Of a DNA stretch of 64,000 nucleotides, positions 12,677 to 26,903 are shown one piece after another (the first letter of the stretch is position 1; every line of letters begins with the position of its first letter). The stretch covers positions 136,122,649 to 136,186,648 of the forward strand of contig OW121741.1 of assembly GCA_933228675.1 (NCBI GenBank). The letters are read 5' to 3'. The stretch comes from Stomorhina lunata. Its lineage: Eukaryota > Arthropoda > Insecta > Diptera > Rhiniidae. A model generated the notes under the pieces. The model was not told where the DNA came from, made no database searches, and saw only the letters and a list, made by a program, of their open reading frames with translations. A program made the translations under genes and the position numbers.

Positions 12677-14985
12677 AAATCTTTTTGAACAATTTCCTAT
12701 TATTTTATAAATAATTTCAATATCTTTTTTCAAGTATTTGCTTTCGTCAAAGATATACTTGACTTTAAGGTTTGAAGTGTTTGCGAGTTATTCAATTTAA
12801 TAAAAAGAATATTGAAATCATTATTATTTATCTTTTATTATTTCAATGTTTGTTATTACTAAAGGTAACCGTTGGAAATTTTTTCTTTTTTTAATTAAAA
12901 TAAATTTTGATAATGACCATTTCGTTAAAATTTTACTTGCAACTCAAGTGCAATGCAGACAAATTTCAAGTGAGTTTGGTAACAATTAGAAATTATTATT
13001 AACCCATTGTGAGAGGTTTACGTATACTGTTTTAATTAGGTGGGAAAAGTTCTAGTTCGAGTCTAAGAAATTGTACAACAAAGAGTATTTTGGTTGTATT
13101 GAAGGAGAAGATCGGCCTGTTTTTGTCATGATTTTTGTAACCAAACTCTGTAAGAATTTATTTAGGTTAATGGCTCAACCTCTTATTGTTCTGAAGATAA
13201 GCTACATTTTTATTTCATAGGGGGTGAAAATCTCCCTTCTCCTATCCTGTTTATTTATGAGCAACCTACTCTCATTATGAAAACAGTTTTTGTCAGAAAG
13301 TTTGACTTTCCCTCTAAACGATCTAAAGAAAGATGAAGATTTACAGGATGTCCATATTTTTCTTGTTTAGACTTAGGGTTTCCCTTGTAAATTAATTTTC
13401 TTTTTTTTATTTTGAAATTTATAAAATTCAAAATTTATTGTATGAATACAATTTATCTACCAATCATGTGACTGACGAATGACATAACAAAGCTGTAATA
13501 ATAATGTCAGTCGAATGGTTTACATGGGTTTTTACAAAATTAACAAAAAAAAAAAACAAAATCACTTAAAATTAACAACAGATTTGAGCTGTTTTTTTTG
13601 CTGCTGTTTTCTGTATTTGTTAGCAAAAGATGACCATGAAAAAATAGCAAATTCTCAGTCGAGCGCAACCATAAAATATTTTATTTCAGTTAAATAAAGC
13701 TCTTTTTATATTTTTGCATTTCACAAATAAATAAAAAAAGACAAATACCCCAAACATCCTACCCCATCTCTTGAATCTCTTAAAAACGCATACACACCCT
13801 TGAAAAGTACCCAGCAGTTCAAGACTAATCAACCATCTCGATCACTGATTACAAATGGGACAATTTTAACATGTAACTGTAGGGGATTACAAAAAGCCTT
13901 GAAGAATCTAAACGACACATTTACAGAGGTACACCCCTTTAATAAAAAACAACTTCAACATAATTGGAGACACTTGCTTAATTTTGAACTCCTGGGTATT
14001 ACACACGTATGAATTTCTACTCATCACCATGTAAAGTGCAATTTTTACTTCATTCCATCACATAATGCTGATGACGATAGACAAGTGCTAAAAGGGAGAG
14101 AATTATTTAAATAACACTAGTTTACAAAATTCAACTTTTTGCTTTACTATCGATCACCACTACAGTCTTTTTATTCATTATGGTCCTTTGGTCTTAAAAA
14201 GGATGGAAATTAAATTTAATTAAAAGAAATTATATTAAATTTTATAATTTTGAAAAGGCTTGTCCATTTATTTTATCTTTGTTATCATATCCTTGCATCA
14301 AGTTGTTAGATTTTGGTGAAAGTCACAGAATATAATAGAGAATATTTAACTTTCTGCTACTTTAAAACAAGTTTTTTGTATGTTAAACATATTCGGAGTT
14401 ATTCGATTTCAAAATATCAAAAATAAAAAATTTCGATCTTGTACAAAAAAATAATTTTTATTAAATTCTTATGAATAACTCTAAAACCGTAGATCTTACG
14501 AAAAACTTATATTAGCACGTCTTCAAGCTAATTTTGTACCTAATCCACTGATGAATATTTCAATAAAATCGGATAAATCGTTTCCAAGTTATCGTAAACT
14601 AACTAAGACAACCTCTACAAAAATCCCAAATTTAAGAATTTTTTTTTTCAATTTAAGTGAAAAAAAATCTATATTTCGGCCGCTTTTGTACTCAGAGGAC
14701 CTTAACTCATAAAAGAAAAAATAAGAAACTTGATTGTGTTTTATGGTGTTGACCAGTGTAATCAAAAAAAAAAAACTTAACTTTTTTTGCAAATAAAGAT
14801 CGATTAAATCGTCACGGTTGACAGCGAACGAATGAGAATGAGTTGAATTGAAATGGGATGAGAGTTACACAATCATTAGCACGAGCTGAATGCAGTCAAA
14901 ATGACGATATAAATTTTAGTGGGTTATAAATTTTGAAAAATTTATTTCATAAAAAAAAATCGTGTACATAGTTTACTCCACTGAC
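12677..14985. other. spacer with no convincing gene
   Basis: Mixed AT-rich sequence of slightly higher complexity than elsewhere. The open frame at 13800-14012 starts with TTG rather than ATG and matches no family I recognise. I do not call it a gene, though an isolated exon or transposon remnant cannot be excluded. Confidence 0.5.
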
Positions 14986-17900
14986 CGACTAAGAGAAAAT
15001 TTCATTAAAAGTTCCCTATAAGCAAAATGTTAACAAAATTTTTCTATAAAAAAAATGTTCCTTAAAATTTTACTATAAGAAAAATTTCATTAAAATTTTT
15101 CTCTAAACAAAATTTCATGAAAATTTTCAATAAGAAAAATTTCATCAAAATTTTCAATAAGAAAAATTTCATTAAAATTTTTCTATAAGAAAGATTTCAT
15201 TAAAATTTTTCTGTTAGAAAAATTTTATTAAAATTTTCTACAAGAAAAATTTCATTAAAATTTTTCTTTAAGAAAAATTTCATTAACATTTTTCTAAAAG
15301 AAAAATTTCATTAAAATTTTTCTATAAGAAAAATTTCATTAAAATTTTTCTATAAGAAAAATTTTTCTATAAGAAAAAATTCATTAAAATTGTTCTTTAA
15401 GAAAAATTTCATTAAAATTTTTCTCTGAAAATTTTCAATAAGAAAAATTTCATCAAAATTTTCAATAAGAAAAATTTCATTAAAATTTTTCTATAAGAAA
15501 GATTTCATTAAAATTTTTCTATAAGAAAGATTTCATTAAAATTTTCAATAAGAAAAATTTCATCAAAATTTTCAATAAGAAAAATTTCATCAAAATTTTC
15601 AATAAGAAAAATTTCATTAAAATTTTTCTATAAGAAAGATTTCATTAAAATTTTTCTATTAGAAAAATTTTATTAAAACTTTCTACAAGAAAAATTTCAT
15701 TAAAATTTTTCTAAAAGAAAAATTTCATTAAAATTTTTCTAAAAGAAAAATCTCATTAAAATTTTTCTAGAAGAAAAATTTCATTAATATTTTTCTATAA
15801 GAAAAATTTCATTAAAATTTTTCTATAAGAAAAATTTCATTAAAATTTGTCTATAAGAAAAATTTCATTAAAATTTTTCTATAAGAAAAATTTCTTTAAA
15901 ATTTTTTTATAAGAAAAATTTCGTTAACATTTTTCTATAAGAAAAATTTTATTAACATTTTTACAAGAAAGATTTCATTAAAATTTTTCTATAAAAAAAA
16001 TTGTATTAAAATTTTTCTATAAGAAAATTGTATTAAAATTTTTCTATAAGAAAAATTTCATTAAAATTTTTCTATAAAGAAAAATTTAATTAAAATTTTT
16101 TTATAAGAAAAATTTCATTAAAATTTTTCTAGAAGAAAAATTTCATTAAAATTTTTCTAGAAGAAAAATTTCATTTAAATTTTTCTATAAGAAAACTTTC
16201 ATTAAAATTTTTTTATAAGAAAAATTTCATTAAAATTTTTCTATAAGAAAAATTTCATTAAAATTTTTCTATAGGAAAAATTTCATTAAAATTTTTCTGG
16301 AAGAAAATTTTTATTAAAATTTTTCTAGAAGAAAAATTTCATTAAAATTTTTCTATAAGAAAAATTTCATTAAAATTTTTCTATAAAAAAAATTCATTAA
16401 AGTTTTTCTATTAAGAAAAATTTCATTAAAATTTTTCTATAAGAAAACTTTCATTAAAATTTTTCTATAAGAAAAATTTTATTAAAATTTTTCTAGAAGA
16501 AAAATTTCATCAAAATTTTTCTACAAGAAAAATTTCATTAAAATTTTTCTAAAAAAAAATTTCATTAAAGTTTTTCTATTAAGAAAAATTTCATTAAAAT
16601 TTTTCTATAAGAAAACTTTCATTAAAATTTTTCTATAAGAAAAATTTCATTAAAATTTTTCTATAAGAAAAATTTCATTAAAATTTTTCTATAAGAAAAA
16701 TTTCATTAAAATTTTTCTATAAGAAAAATTTTATTAAAATTTGTCTATAAGAAAAATTTCATTAAAATTTTTCTATAAGAAAAATTTCATTACAATTTTT
16801 CTATAAAAAAAATTTTATTAAAATTTTTCTATAGGAAAAATTTCATTTTAATTTGTCTTTAAGAAAAATTTCATTAACATTTTTCTGGAAGAAAAATTTC
16901 ATTAAAATTTTTCTAGAAGAAAAATTTCATTAAAATTTTTCTGGAAGAAAAATTTCATTAAAATTTTTCTATAAGAAAACTTTCATTAAAATTTTTCTAT
17001 AAGAAAAATTTCATTAAAATTTTTCTATAAGAAAAATTTCATTAAAATTTTTCTTTAAGAAAAATTTCATTCAAATTTTTCTATAAGAAAAATTTCATTA
17101 AAATTTTTCTATAAGAAAAACTTCATTCAAATTTTTCTATAAGAAAAATTTCATTAAAATTTTTCTATAAGAAAAATTTCATTAAAATTTTTCTATAAGA
17201 AAATTTAATTAAAATTTTTCTAGAAGAAAAATTTCATTTAAATTTTTCTATAAGAAAAATTTCATTAAAATTTTTCTAGAAGAAAAATTTCATTAAAATT
17301 TTTCTAGAAGAAAAATTTCATTAAAATTTTTCTAGAAGAAAAATTTCATTAAAATTTTTCTATAAGAAAAATTTAATTAAAACTTTTCTATAAGAAAGAT
17401 TTCATTAAAATTTTTCTATAAGAAAAATTTCATTAAAATTTTTTTATAAGAAAAATTTCATTAAAATTTTTCTATAAGAAAAATTTCATAAAAATTTTTA
17501 TTTAAGAAAATTTTCATTCAATTTTTTCATTAAGAAAAATTTTATCAAAATTTTTCTTTAAGAAAAATTTCATCAAAATTTTTTTATAAAAAATTTCATT
17601 AATATTTTTCTAGAAGAAAAATTTCATTAAAATTTTTCTATAAGAAAAATTTCATTAAAATTTTTCTATAAGAAAAATTTCATTAAAATTTTTCTATAAG
17701 AAAAATTTCATTAAAATTTTTCTAAAAGAAAAATTTCATTTAAATTTTTCTATCAGAAAAATTTCATTAAAATTTTTCTATAAGAAAAATTTAATTAAAA
17801 TTTTTCTATAAGAAAAATTTCATTAAAATTTTTCTATAAGAAAAATTTCATTAAAATTTTTCTATAAGAAAAATTTCATTAAAATTTTTCTATAAGAAAA

Positions 17901-18546
17901 ATTTCATTAAAATTTTTCTATAAGAAAAATTTCATTAAAATTTTTCTATAAGAAAAATTTCATTAAAATTTTTCTATAAGAAAAATTTCATTGAAATTTT
18001 TCTATAAGAAAAATTTCATTGAAATTTTTCTATATGAAAAATTTTATTGAAATTTTTCTATAAGAAAAATTTCATTAAAATTTTTCTATAAGAAAAATTC
18101 GTTAAAAGTTTTTAAAAGAAAAATTTCATAAAAATTTTTCTTTAAGAAAAATTTCATTAAAATTTTTCAATAAGAAAAATTTAAGTCAAAATTTTTCTAT
18201 AGGAAAAATTTCATTAAAATATTTCTATAAAAAAAATTTCATGTACATATTTCTATAAAAAAAATTTCATATAAATATTTCTATAAGAAAGGTTTCATTA
18301 AAATTTTTCTATAGGAAAAATTTAAAAAAAATTTTTCTATAAGAAAAATTTTAGCAAAATTACAAGAAAAATTTCATTAAATTTATATATAATTTTTGTA
18401 CAAAAAAAATTCATAAAAATTTTTCTCTAAGAAAAATTTCATTATAATTCATTTTCGATAAGAAAAATTTCATTAAAATTTGTCTGAGAAAAATTTTATC
18501 AAAATTTTTCTGTAAGAAAAATTTTAACAAAATTTCTCTTTAAGAA
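14986..18546 (+). repeat. 29-bp satellite array
   Basis: About 120 copies of a 29-bp unit with the core TTTTTCTATAAGAAAAATTT followed by CATTAAA. The dyad is the imperfect form TTCTATAAGAA. Common variants are TAGAAG, TGGAAG and TTTAAG in place of TATAAG. The centre around 17790-17990 is nearly perfect, and both ends are diverged. A block containing TTTTCAATAAGAAAAATTTC and CTACAAG units is duplicated about 445 bp apart (15241 and 15686). The period is not a multiple of three and every frame is closed. Confidence 0.95.
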
Positions 18547-19796
18547 AAAGTCATCAACATTTTTTTTCGTTTCAAATTTCAATATCTATTTTAACCAATT
18601 CGATACCATACGGAAATGATTGACAGCTGATTGACAAATATATTGATCAATTTTGTTAGTGGATTTTAAAAATTTTAATAACAGTGATCATTTTTTAACC
18701 TGTTTATTAGCCAAAATAAATGATCATATAAAATTCAAATTGATTTGTTTTACTTTGGTTTTAAACTGCGTTTTTGTTTGATAGAGATTCGTTGGCTTTT
18801 TAAGCGCCATCTGTCTAGAGTTAAATTTTGATTTAAATTTTAAATTATTTGCATTTGATTATTTATTTCTTTTGATTTGTAGTTTTACCATTTTAAGTCA
18901 ATTTTTTAAAATTTTTTTAGACTATCTTTAGTCGATAAAGCAAATTTTGTTTAATTATTGTGGGTATTTGTTTTAGTTTTGAGATCTTGATTTTTATTTA
19001 ACTACTTCATATAGATTGTTCCAAATGAAAAATACATTGGTTTTTTTTCCAATAAATTTTGTTTGTTGACCAGTGCTATTTATATTAGACTTATGCATAT
19101 TAAACAATTATGATCCTACTCCAATCATGTTGATCCTACTCCAATCATGTTGATCCTATTCCAATCATGTTGAGTTTTCCATTTTGTATTAAGAACAAAA
19201 CTAAAACGCAAACGACTTTGTTTCTTCGCTCGAACATAAGCGGAACTCCTTAACTCAAACTATAAAAATTTTAAATTTATTTTAGCTTTTCAAAATCTCA
19301 AAAATATTTATTACTAAGATTTTATTATTTCGTTTAGAATTTAATGCATTTTATTTTTAATTTTTCTATTGTTGAAGTTTTAAAATTTATTTTTTGTTTC
19401 GAAATTCAAAGAAATTGAGATGTCATTTTGAAAATAGTTTGTATATAAAAATTAACTTAATGTCAGTATTAAAATGAAACATGTGAAAAATTGTTACCAC
19501 GCCCAAAAGAACTCAGGTAGTCGGTTAGTTATTTTTTTTATAAATAATAGTTAATTACACGTTTCGGTTTTTGGCTGTCAACTAATTACATTTTAATTAG
19601 ATAAAGGAAATAGCAGAAAATGTATACGAATGTTGATTGGAAATGACAGACCTTAATATTTCATGATAATATTTGAAATAACTTTTGAGACAATATCAGC
19701 CCAATTATGAATAACAATTCCCTATTAATTTTTAAAATTTTCCCTGTTCCCAAATAAAATATCAAGTGAAAATTCTCTACGAAAATCTAAATAAAT
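18547..19796. other. spacer between the 29-bp and 31-bp arrays
   Basis: AT-rich unique-looking sequence with no gene. It includes a GCGCCATCTGT motif near 18803 that recurs near 34850, possibly part of a dispersed element, and a short triplication listed separately. Confidence 0.55.
19111..19170 (+). repeat. 20-bp unit repeated three times
   Basis: Three head-to-tail copies of TGATCCTACTCCAATCATGT. The third differs by one base (CTATT for CTACT). A small local tandem triplication. Confidence 0.9.
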
Positions 19797-22700
19797 AAAA
19801 ATAAGAAATTTTTGAAAAATTTCCTATAAAAACAAGAAATTTTTGAAAAATTTCCTATAAAAATAAGAAATTTTTGAAAATTTTCCTATAAAAATAAGAA
19901 ATTTTTGAAAACTTTCCTATAAAAATTAAAAATTTTTGAAAAATTTCCTATAAAAATAAGAAATTTTTGAAAAATTTCCTATTAAAATAAGAAATTTTTG
20001 AAAAATTTCCTATAAAAATATGAATTTTTTTTTAAATTTCCTATAAAAATATGCAATTTTTGAAAAATTTCCTATAAAAATAAGAAATTTTTGCAAAATT
20101 TTCTTATAAAAATAAGAAATTTTTGAAAAATTTTCTTATAAAAATAAGAAATTTTTTAAAAATTTCCTATAAAAATAAGAAATTTTTGAAAAATTTTCTA
20201 TAGAAATAAAAAATTTTTGAAAAATTTCCTATAAAAATATGCAATTTTTGAAAAATTTCCTATAAAAATAGGAAATTTTTGAAAAATTTCCTATAAAAAT
20301 AGGAAATTTTTGAAAAATTTCCTATAAAAATAGGAAATTTTTGAAAAATTTCCTATAAAAATAGGAAATTTTTGAAAAATTTCCTATAAAAATAGGAAAT
20401 TTTTGAAAAATTTCCAATAAAAATAGGAAATTTTTGAAAAATTTCCTATAAAAATAGGAAATTTTTGAAAAATTTCCTATAAAAATAGGAAATTTTTGAA
20501 AAATTTCCTATAAAAATAGGAAATTTTTGAAAAATTTCCTATAAAAATAGGAAATTTTTGAAAATTTTCCTATAAAAATAGGAAACTTTTGAAAAATTTC
20601 CTATAAAAATAGGAAATTTTTGAAAAATTTCCTATAAAAATAGGAAATTTTTGAAAAATTTCCTATAAAAATAGGAAATTTTTGAAAAATTTCCTATAAA
20701 AATAGGAAATTTTTGAAAAATTTCCTATAAAAATAGGAAATTTTTGAAAAATTTCCTATAAAAATAGGAAATTTTTGAAAAATTTCCTATAAAAATAGGA
20801 AATTTTTGAAAAATTTCCTATAAAAATAGGAAATTTTTGAAAAATTTCCTATAAAAATAGGAAATTTTTGAAAAATTTCCTATAAAAATAGGAAATTTTT
20901 GAAAAATTTCCTATAAAAATAGGAAATTTTTGAAAAATTTCCTATAAAAATAGGAAATTTTTGAAAAATTTCCTATAAAAATAGGAAATTTTTGAAAAAT
21001 TTCCTATAAAAATAGGAAATTTTTGAAAAATTTCCTATAAAAATAGGAAATTTTTGAAAAATTTCCTATAAAAATAGGAAATTTTTGAAAAATTTCCTAT
21101 AAAAATAGGAAATTTTTGAAAAATTTCCTATAAAAATAGGAAATTTTTGAAAAATTTCCTATAAAAATAGGAAATTTTTGAAAAATTTCCTATAAAAATA
21201 GGAAATTTTTGAAAAATTTCCTATAAAAATAGGAAATTTTTGAAAAATTTCCTATAAAAATAGGAAATTTTTGAAAAATTTCCTATAAAAATAGGAAATT
21301 TTTGAAAAATTTCCTATAAAAATAGGAAATTTTTGAAAAATTTCCTATAAAAATAGGAAATTTTTGAAAAATTTCCTATAAAAATAGGAAATTTTTGAAA
21401 AATTTCCTATAAAAATAGGAAATTTTTGAAAAATTTCCTATAAAAATAGGAAATTTTTGAAAAATTTCCTATAAAAATAGGAAATTTTTGAAAAATTTCC
21501 TATAAAAATAGGAAATTTTTGAAAAATTTCCTATAAAAATAGGAAATTTTTGAAAAATTTCCTATAAAAATAGGAAATTTTTGAAAAATTTCCTATAAAA
21601 ATAGGAAATTTTTGAAAAATTTCCTATAAAAATAGGAAATTTTTGAAAAATTTCCTATAAAAATAGGAAATTTTTGAAAAATTTCCTATAAAAATAGGAA
21701 ATTTTTGAAAAATTTCCTATAAAAATAGGAAATTTTTGAAAAATTTCCTATAAAAATAGGAAATTTTTGAAAAATTTCCTATAAAAATAGGAAATTTTTG
21801 AAAAATTTCCTATAAAAATAGGAAATTTTTGAAAAATTTCCTATAAAAATAGGAAATTTTTGAAAAATTTCCTATAAAAATAAGAAATTTTTGAAAAATT
21901 TCCTATAAAAATAAGAAATTTTTGAAAAATTTCCTATAAAAATAAGAAATTTTTGAAAAATTTCCTATTAAAATAAGAAATTTTTGAAAAATTTCCTATA
22001 AAAATAGGAAATTTTTGAAAAATTTCCTTTAAAAATAAGAAATTTTTGAAAATTTTCCTATAAAAATAGGAAATTTTTGAAAAATTTCCTATAAAAATAG
22101 GAAATTTTTGAAAACTTTCCTATAAAAATAGGAAATTTTTGAAAAATTTCCTATAAAAATAGGAAATTTTTGAAAAATTTCCTATAAAAATAGGAAATTT
22201 TTGAAAAATTTCCTATAAAAATAGGAAATTTTTGAAAAATTTCCTATAAAAATAGGAAATTTTTGAAAATTTTCCTATAAAAATAGGTAATTTTTGAAAA
22301 ATTTCCTATAAAAATAGGAAATTTTTGAAAATTTCCTATAAAAATAAGAAATTTTTGAAAAATTTCCTATAAAAATAGGAAATTTTTGAAAAATTTCCTA
22401 TAAAAATAGGTAATTTTTGAAAAATTTCCTACAAATGTAAGAAATTTTTGAAAAATTTCATATAAACATAAGAAATTTTTGAAAAATTTCCTATAAAAAT
22501 AAGAAAAAAATAAGAAATTGAAAATTTATGAAAAATTTCCTATAAAAATAAAAAATTTTTGAAAAATTTCCTATAAAAATAAGAAAATTTGGAAAAATTT
22601 CCTATAAAAAACAAGAAATTTTTGAGAAATTTCCTATAAAAAATAATTTTTTTTTTAAATTTCCTATAAAAAGGAAATGTTTGAAAAATTTGCTATAAAA

Positions 22701-23318
22701 ATAGGAAATTAAAAAAAAATCTCTTCCAAAAAAGGAAATTTTTTAAAAATTTCCTATAAAAATAGGAAAATTTTGAAAAAATTGTTATAAAAATAAGAAA
22801 TTTTTGAAAAATTTCCTTTAAATATAGGAAATTTTTGAAAAATTTCCTTTAAAATAAGAAATTTTTGAAAGATTTCTTATAAAACTAAGACATTTTAGTA
22901 AAATTTCCTAAAAAAATAAGAAATTTTTGACATATTTTTTTCTAAAAATAAGACATTTTTGAAAAAATTCCTATAAATATAAGAAATTTTTGAAAAATTT
23001 CCTATAAAAATTAGAAATTTTTGAAAAATTTCCTATAAAAATAAGAAATTTTTGAAAAATTTCCTTTAAAAATAAGAAATTTTTGAAAAATGTCTTATAA
23101 AACTGACAAAATTTTGAAAAATTTCCTATAAAAATAAGAAATTTTTGAAAAATTTCCTATAAAAATAAGAAATTTTTGAAAAATTTCCTTTAAAAATAAG
23201 AAATTTTTGAAAAATGTCTTATAAAACTGACAAAATTTTGAAAAATTTCCTATAAAAATAAGAAATTTTTGAACAATTTCCTATAAAAATAGAAATTTTT
23301 GAAAAATTTTCTATAAAA
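19797..23318 (+). repeat. 31-bp AT-rich satellite, large homogeneous array
   Basis: About 113 copies of a 31-bp unit: AGGAAATTTTTGAAAAATTT followed by CCTATAAAAAT. Each unit holds two dyads, AATTTCCTAT-AAAA-ATAGGAAATT and AAATTTTT-G-AAAAATTT. Roughly 20245-21870, about 52 units, is almost perfect; I noticed only a few single-base variants. The flanks are diverged and mostly carry AATAAG instead of AATAGG, which weakens the first dyad. The array at 1-476 is the same family inverted. Confidence 0.96.
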
Positions 23319-23324
23319 AAGGCT

Positions 23325-23490
23325 AAGGCATGTGTGTGTGCCTTAGCTTTTTCTCATTTGATAATCGTCTCGATTAATTGTTTCCGAATTAGAGTAAGGG
23401 CGGTATACTCGCTGTTTTATGGGACTTTTCAAAACGACCCTGCGGCAAATCAACCTATGGAGGTGCAATACCTTTATGGTAAAGTGTCAT
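23325..23490 (+). repeat. dispersed repeat, copy 1 (GTGTGTGTGCCTTAGCTT)
   Basis: Begins with a short GT run and CCTTAGCTTT, and contains TTGTTTCCGAATTAGAGTAA and ATGGGACTTTTCAAAACGAC. A second copy in the same orientation lies at 34136-34305. It begins a few bases after the satellite ends. It has no coding capacity of its own. Confidence 0.75.
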
Positions 23491-23952
23491 TGATAAAAAT
23501 ATCAAAAAATATTAATCATACGTCACAGCTTGTGAATTAAAAGGATGTAAAATTTTTTTTTGCAAGGTCTCTTTAAAAAAATATGTTTGATATCTTAATT
23601 TTTCACTTTAAAGATTTATATATATTTTTTTTAACAAATCCATTCATTCTATGCGAAGGTAAGATTGCGGTATTCCATTGTCATTCTGTGTAATTAGTAG
23701 TATTTTTTCTACTTAACATTCAGTGTGATCATGAAAATGTGGTCTATCTGTCAATGTTACACATTATTATTATTTTTTTCACGTTTTCCACAATATTTTC
23801 AATATTTTACAATTGCTTATGTAAAATTTCTTATTGCGGTTTCTATTGAATTTGTATTATATAAGAAAATCTAATGTAATCGAAGTAAATTTAACATGAT
23901 GTCATGAGGCGGTAATCTGATTTTCAAGGCGATGGTCTAAGAATACGTATTA
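23491..23952. other. short spacer left of the BEL/Pao element
   Basis: AT-rich sequence with no recognisable feature. Its last bases contain TAGTT, the copy of the target duplication left of the BEL/Pao insertion (23953-23957). Confidence 0.6.
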
Positions 23953-23957
23953 TAGTT

Positions 23958-24374
23958 TGTTAATGCCAAAAGGCTTAAATTAGCCTTAAGCATTAATATT
24001 TGAGATGAGCCAATTAATCCCCATCGTTTTCAATATATACAATTGCTGAATGCTCAGAAACTCGTCCTATCCTTGTCCCCCATTAAGGCCTAAAACATAA
24101 ATGTCAAACGGCCTAAATGTCTAAAATGTTACTTCCGCTATTGGCCAAATAAAAATTATTCCTTATTAATTTTGCAGTCAACGAGAAAGGTATACTCCTC
24201 AATAAAAGTTACAATTATAGAATTCTCCTAATCCCAATCTTTGATTTTTTTTCTTTACATTGATTCCTTGGGTTTGTATAAATCGAGTGTTTAAACTTGC
24301 CCTTTTTTCATTTGGCTCAGAGAATAATTTGCAAACTAAATTCCAACCAGATTCAACTTTTCTCCAACCCAACA
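23958..24374 (+). repeat. 5' LTR of the BEL/Pao element
   Basis: 417 bp, from TGTTAATGCCAAAAGG to CCAACCCAACA, repeated at 33402-33818. It holds a TATATA-like stretch near 24035 and AATAAA signals at 24148 and 24201, giving candidate promoter and polyadenylation signals. The limits of the R region cannot be set from sequence. Confidence 0.94.
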
Positions 24375-24884
24375 TTTGGCCCCATCGAACCAAATTGGAA
24401 GCTAATTTATTGGATTAATTCTCTGGGATATTCTTAATCACTCGTGTTGTTTAACATACATAACTCAACTCTTTGTCTCAAATCAAAAGATCACAGGTAC
24501 GTTTAGCATTTTGCTTGTCAAATTGATTCAGTCTGTAAAAGTGCATTAAATATTATAAAAGAGCTACATATTTTATTTTCCGCAAACTTTAAATTAAATA
24601 AAATCAAAATATTATATTACGAAAAAATAAAACAAACATATTAAATATAAAAATAAGGAGAGAATTTACTTAAAAAAAAAAAAAACAAGATTGGAATAAT
24701 AAAAAAAGAAATCAAAATTCAACCAAATTAAAAAAAAAGTGCCAACGAAACAACGAAATAAAGGAAAAAGTAAAATCGAAAAGCGCCGCCAAAAATTTCC
24801 GAATTAAATTTGATCACTACCAGTGAGTATAAGGTTTAATACATTGGGAAAACAATCTAAACTTAACTAAAATTTAAAATAAAA

Positions 24885-24890
24885 GTAAGT
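24885..24890 (+). other. candidate splice donor in the BEL/Pao leader
   Basis: AAAA|GTAAGT is a full match to the intron side of the U1 consensus. A donor here could join to an acceptor near gag or to the acceptor before the second open region at 32237. It is predicted from motif only. Confidence 0.4.
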
Positions 24891-26903
24891 TTCTGTAATT
24901 AGAAACAATTTGAAAAATATTTAATTAAACAAATCTATAATTTACGCCAATTCAGAACACATTTTTGTTCTTCTTTGTCCATTCCATATCTCCTTCGTTT
25001 AATCATTGATTTCTCCCTATTCATCATCTCTTCCTATTCATCATCTTCCCATATGCATGATCTCCACCAATGTTAAAAATGATAATATGTTTTATGCATT
25101 TATGTAACGCTCTCATTTTTCAGCTAAACATTTTTTAACTTCGTTTGAGTGACTATAAATCTAGTGAATACATGCTTAATTCTCTTAGGATCCACAGTTG
25201 CTCTTGTTCTTTGAGTACTTGTGATAAAATTTCCCTATTTTAATTGTCCAAACTCTTTCTCAATTCATGAGTGTTGCCGAGAAGATTTTAAATATTACTT
25301 TGTTGGGAATTCCTTTAAATATTTAGTTTTTTTTTTCAAATTTATCAAACTATTTATTATAATACAAACTTAATAATAAAAAAAAAAAAAATTAGCTACT
25401 TAAATCCTAAATAATTTATTAAACCAACTAAAATATCACATAACAATTAAAATAATATTATCACAGAAAATCATTTATAATAGTTTTGGAAAACATTTAA
25501 CTAAATTTTAAAAACTATTTAGAATTCTATGTTCGACAAATGAATAAAAGTTTGATCGTTCAGTGCGTGAATCTTGAAAAAAAAAAAAAACCTTTTGGAA
25601 CTTTCCTTATATATATAATAACATTTTTAAAAATCCAAACTGTGATACGAAACGCTTTATTTTAGTAAAAGCTTTCGATTTTTTTGTTGAAATTTGTGAA
25701 TTTAAACAACTACTACATTTTTTTATTTCCACAAAATCCCAAAAAAAAAAATATAACTCCTAAAACACTTGTTAAGATTTTTCTCCACGACAACACTTTT
25801 TTTTAACTTATTTTTTTTGTTGTTTTATATAATAACTCAATATTGGAATAATTGAGAAAATAAAACAAAATTTGGAATCTATTTATAAAAAAAAAACAAT
25901 AGCCCTGCTCACTAATTAACGATTTCTTAATTTTGGTTTGAAAATTTTATAAAATAATATTTATTTTATTAAAAAATTTATTAATTTTAATAATACATAA
26001 TATTTATCAAATATTATATGATATATTATTAATTATTCACTTAAAAATTCTTGAGTCATCAAAAATTTTTTCATATTGAATATTTTTCCATAATTTCATA
26101 TCAAGTTAAAAATAATAAATATAAATTTACAAATAATTCAAATTTAATCCATTTTATTGTAATTAACTTGATTGTTTGTTTCAACGAATTTAAAAAATTT
26201 AAATTTTCATTTTGAGCTTAAAAGCTTGTGTACATTTGTTTTATGATTATCGTACTGGTTATAAATTTTGGAATCACAAAGGAGAAATTTATTAATAAAT
26301 TTAATTTCATCAAAATTTTCAAAAAAAAAATATATTCAATTTGTCATATTTCTACTGCAATTTGTTCCCACTTTGGCTTTGATTTATTTTCTTAAGAAAA
26401 TAAGTCGAAAAAAATCAAATTTCAACATCATTATAACTGCTAGCTGTTTTTCAATTTTGTTTATTTGTTTTAAAGGAACGGACCTAATATTGGTTTATTG
26501 TTCTTGGCTTTCCAATAACTTCGAGTTCAACGACCTTTTTACAAATTTAGTTTTACAACCAGCTGATCGACATCCCAGCACACAAAGTCATAATCTATAC
26601 AAAATACTTCATTTTGTTAAAATTTGATAACATAAATTACATTTTTCGATTTTATTTCATATTTACCTACATACTATTGGGTTTTGTACTTAATATTGAT
26701 TTTTTTTTAACAAAAAAATCATAAATATTGGCTTTTTGGAAATCTCATTTTTCTTTGTTTCATAGTTGTTGTACATTCGGTGCTATCAATTTTTCTATTT
26801 AGAATCGAATATATTTCTAACAAACCTTTTTGAGATTATTTCACTTATTCGAGTACAAAACCAATTCGCTTTTAATTAGTATATCGATTTTCACATTCAA
26901 AAG

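Noticed and set aside
13800..14012. Open frame of 70 codons of moderate complexity
   Set aside because: TTG start, no recognised family and no splice context I could defend. Possible exon or transposon remnant, but unsupported.
24376..24395. Assignment of the BEL/Pao primer-binding site to a named tRNA
   Set aside because: TGG is correctly placed, but the following bases include TCGAACC too close to the end to match normal tRNA geometry. I leave the tRNA unnamed.
26268..26627. 119-codon open frame with two hydrophobic stretches in the BEL/Pao leader
   Set aside because: It starts with TTG, has no ATG near its beginning, and its composition matches the AT-rich leader. No envelope or other domain is visible.
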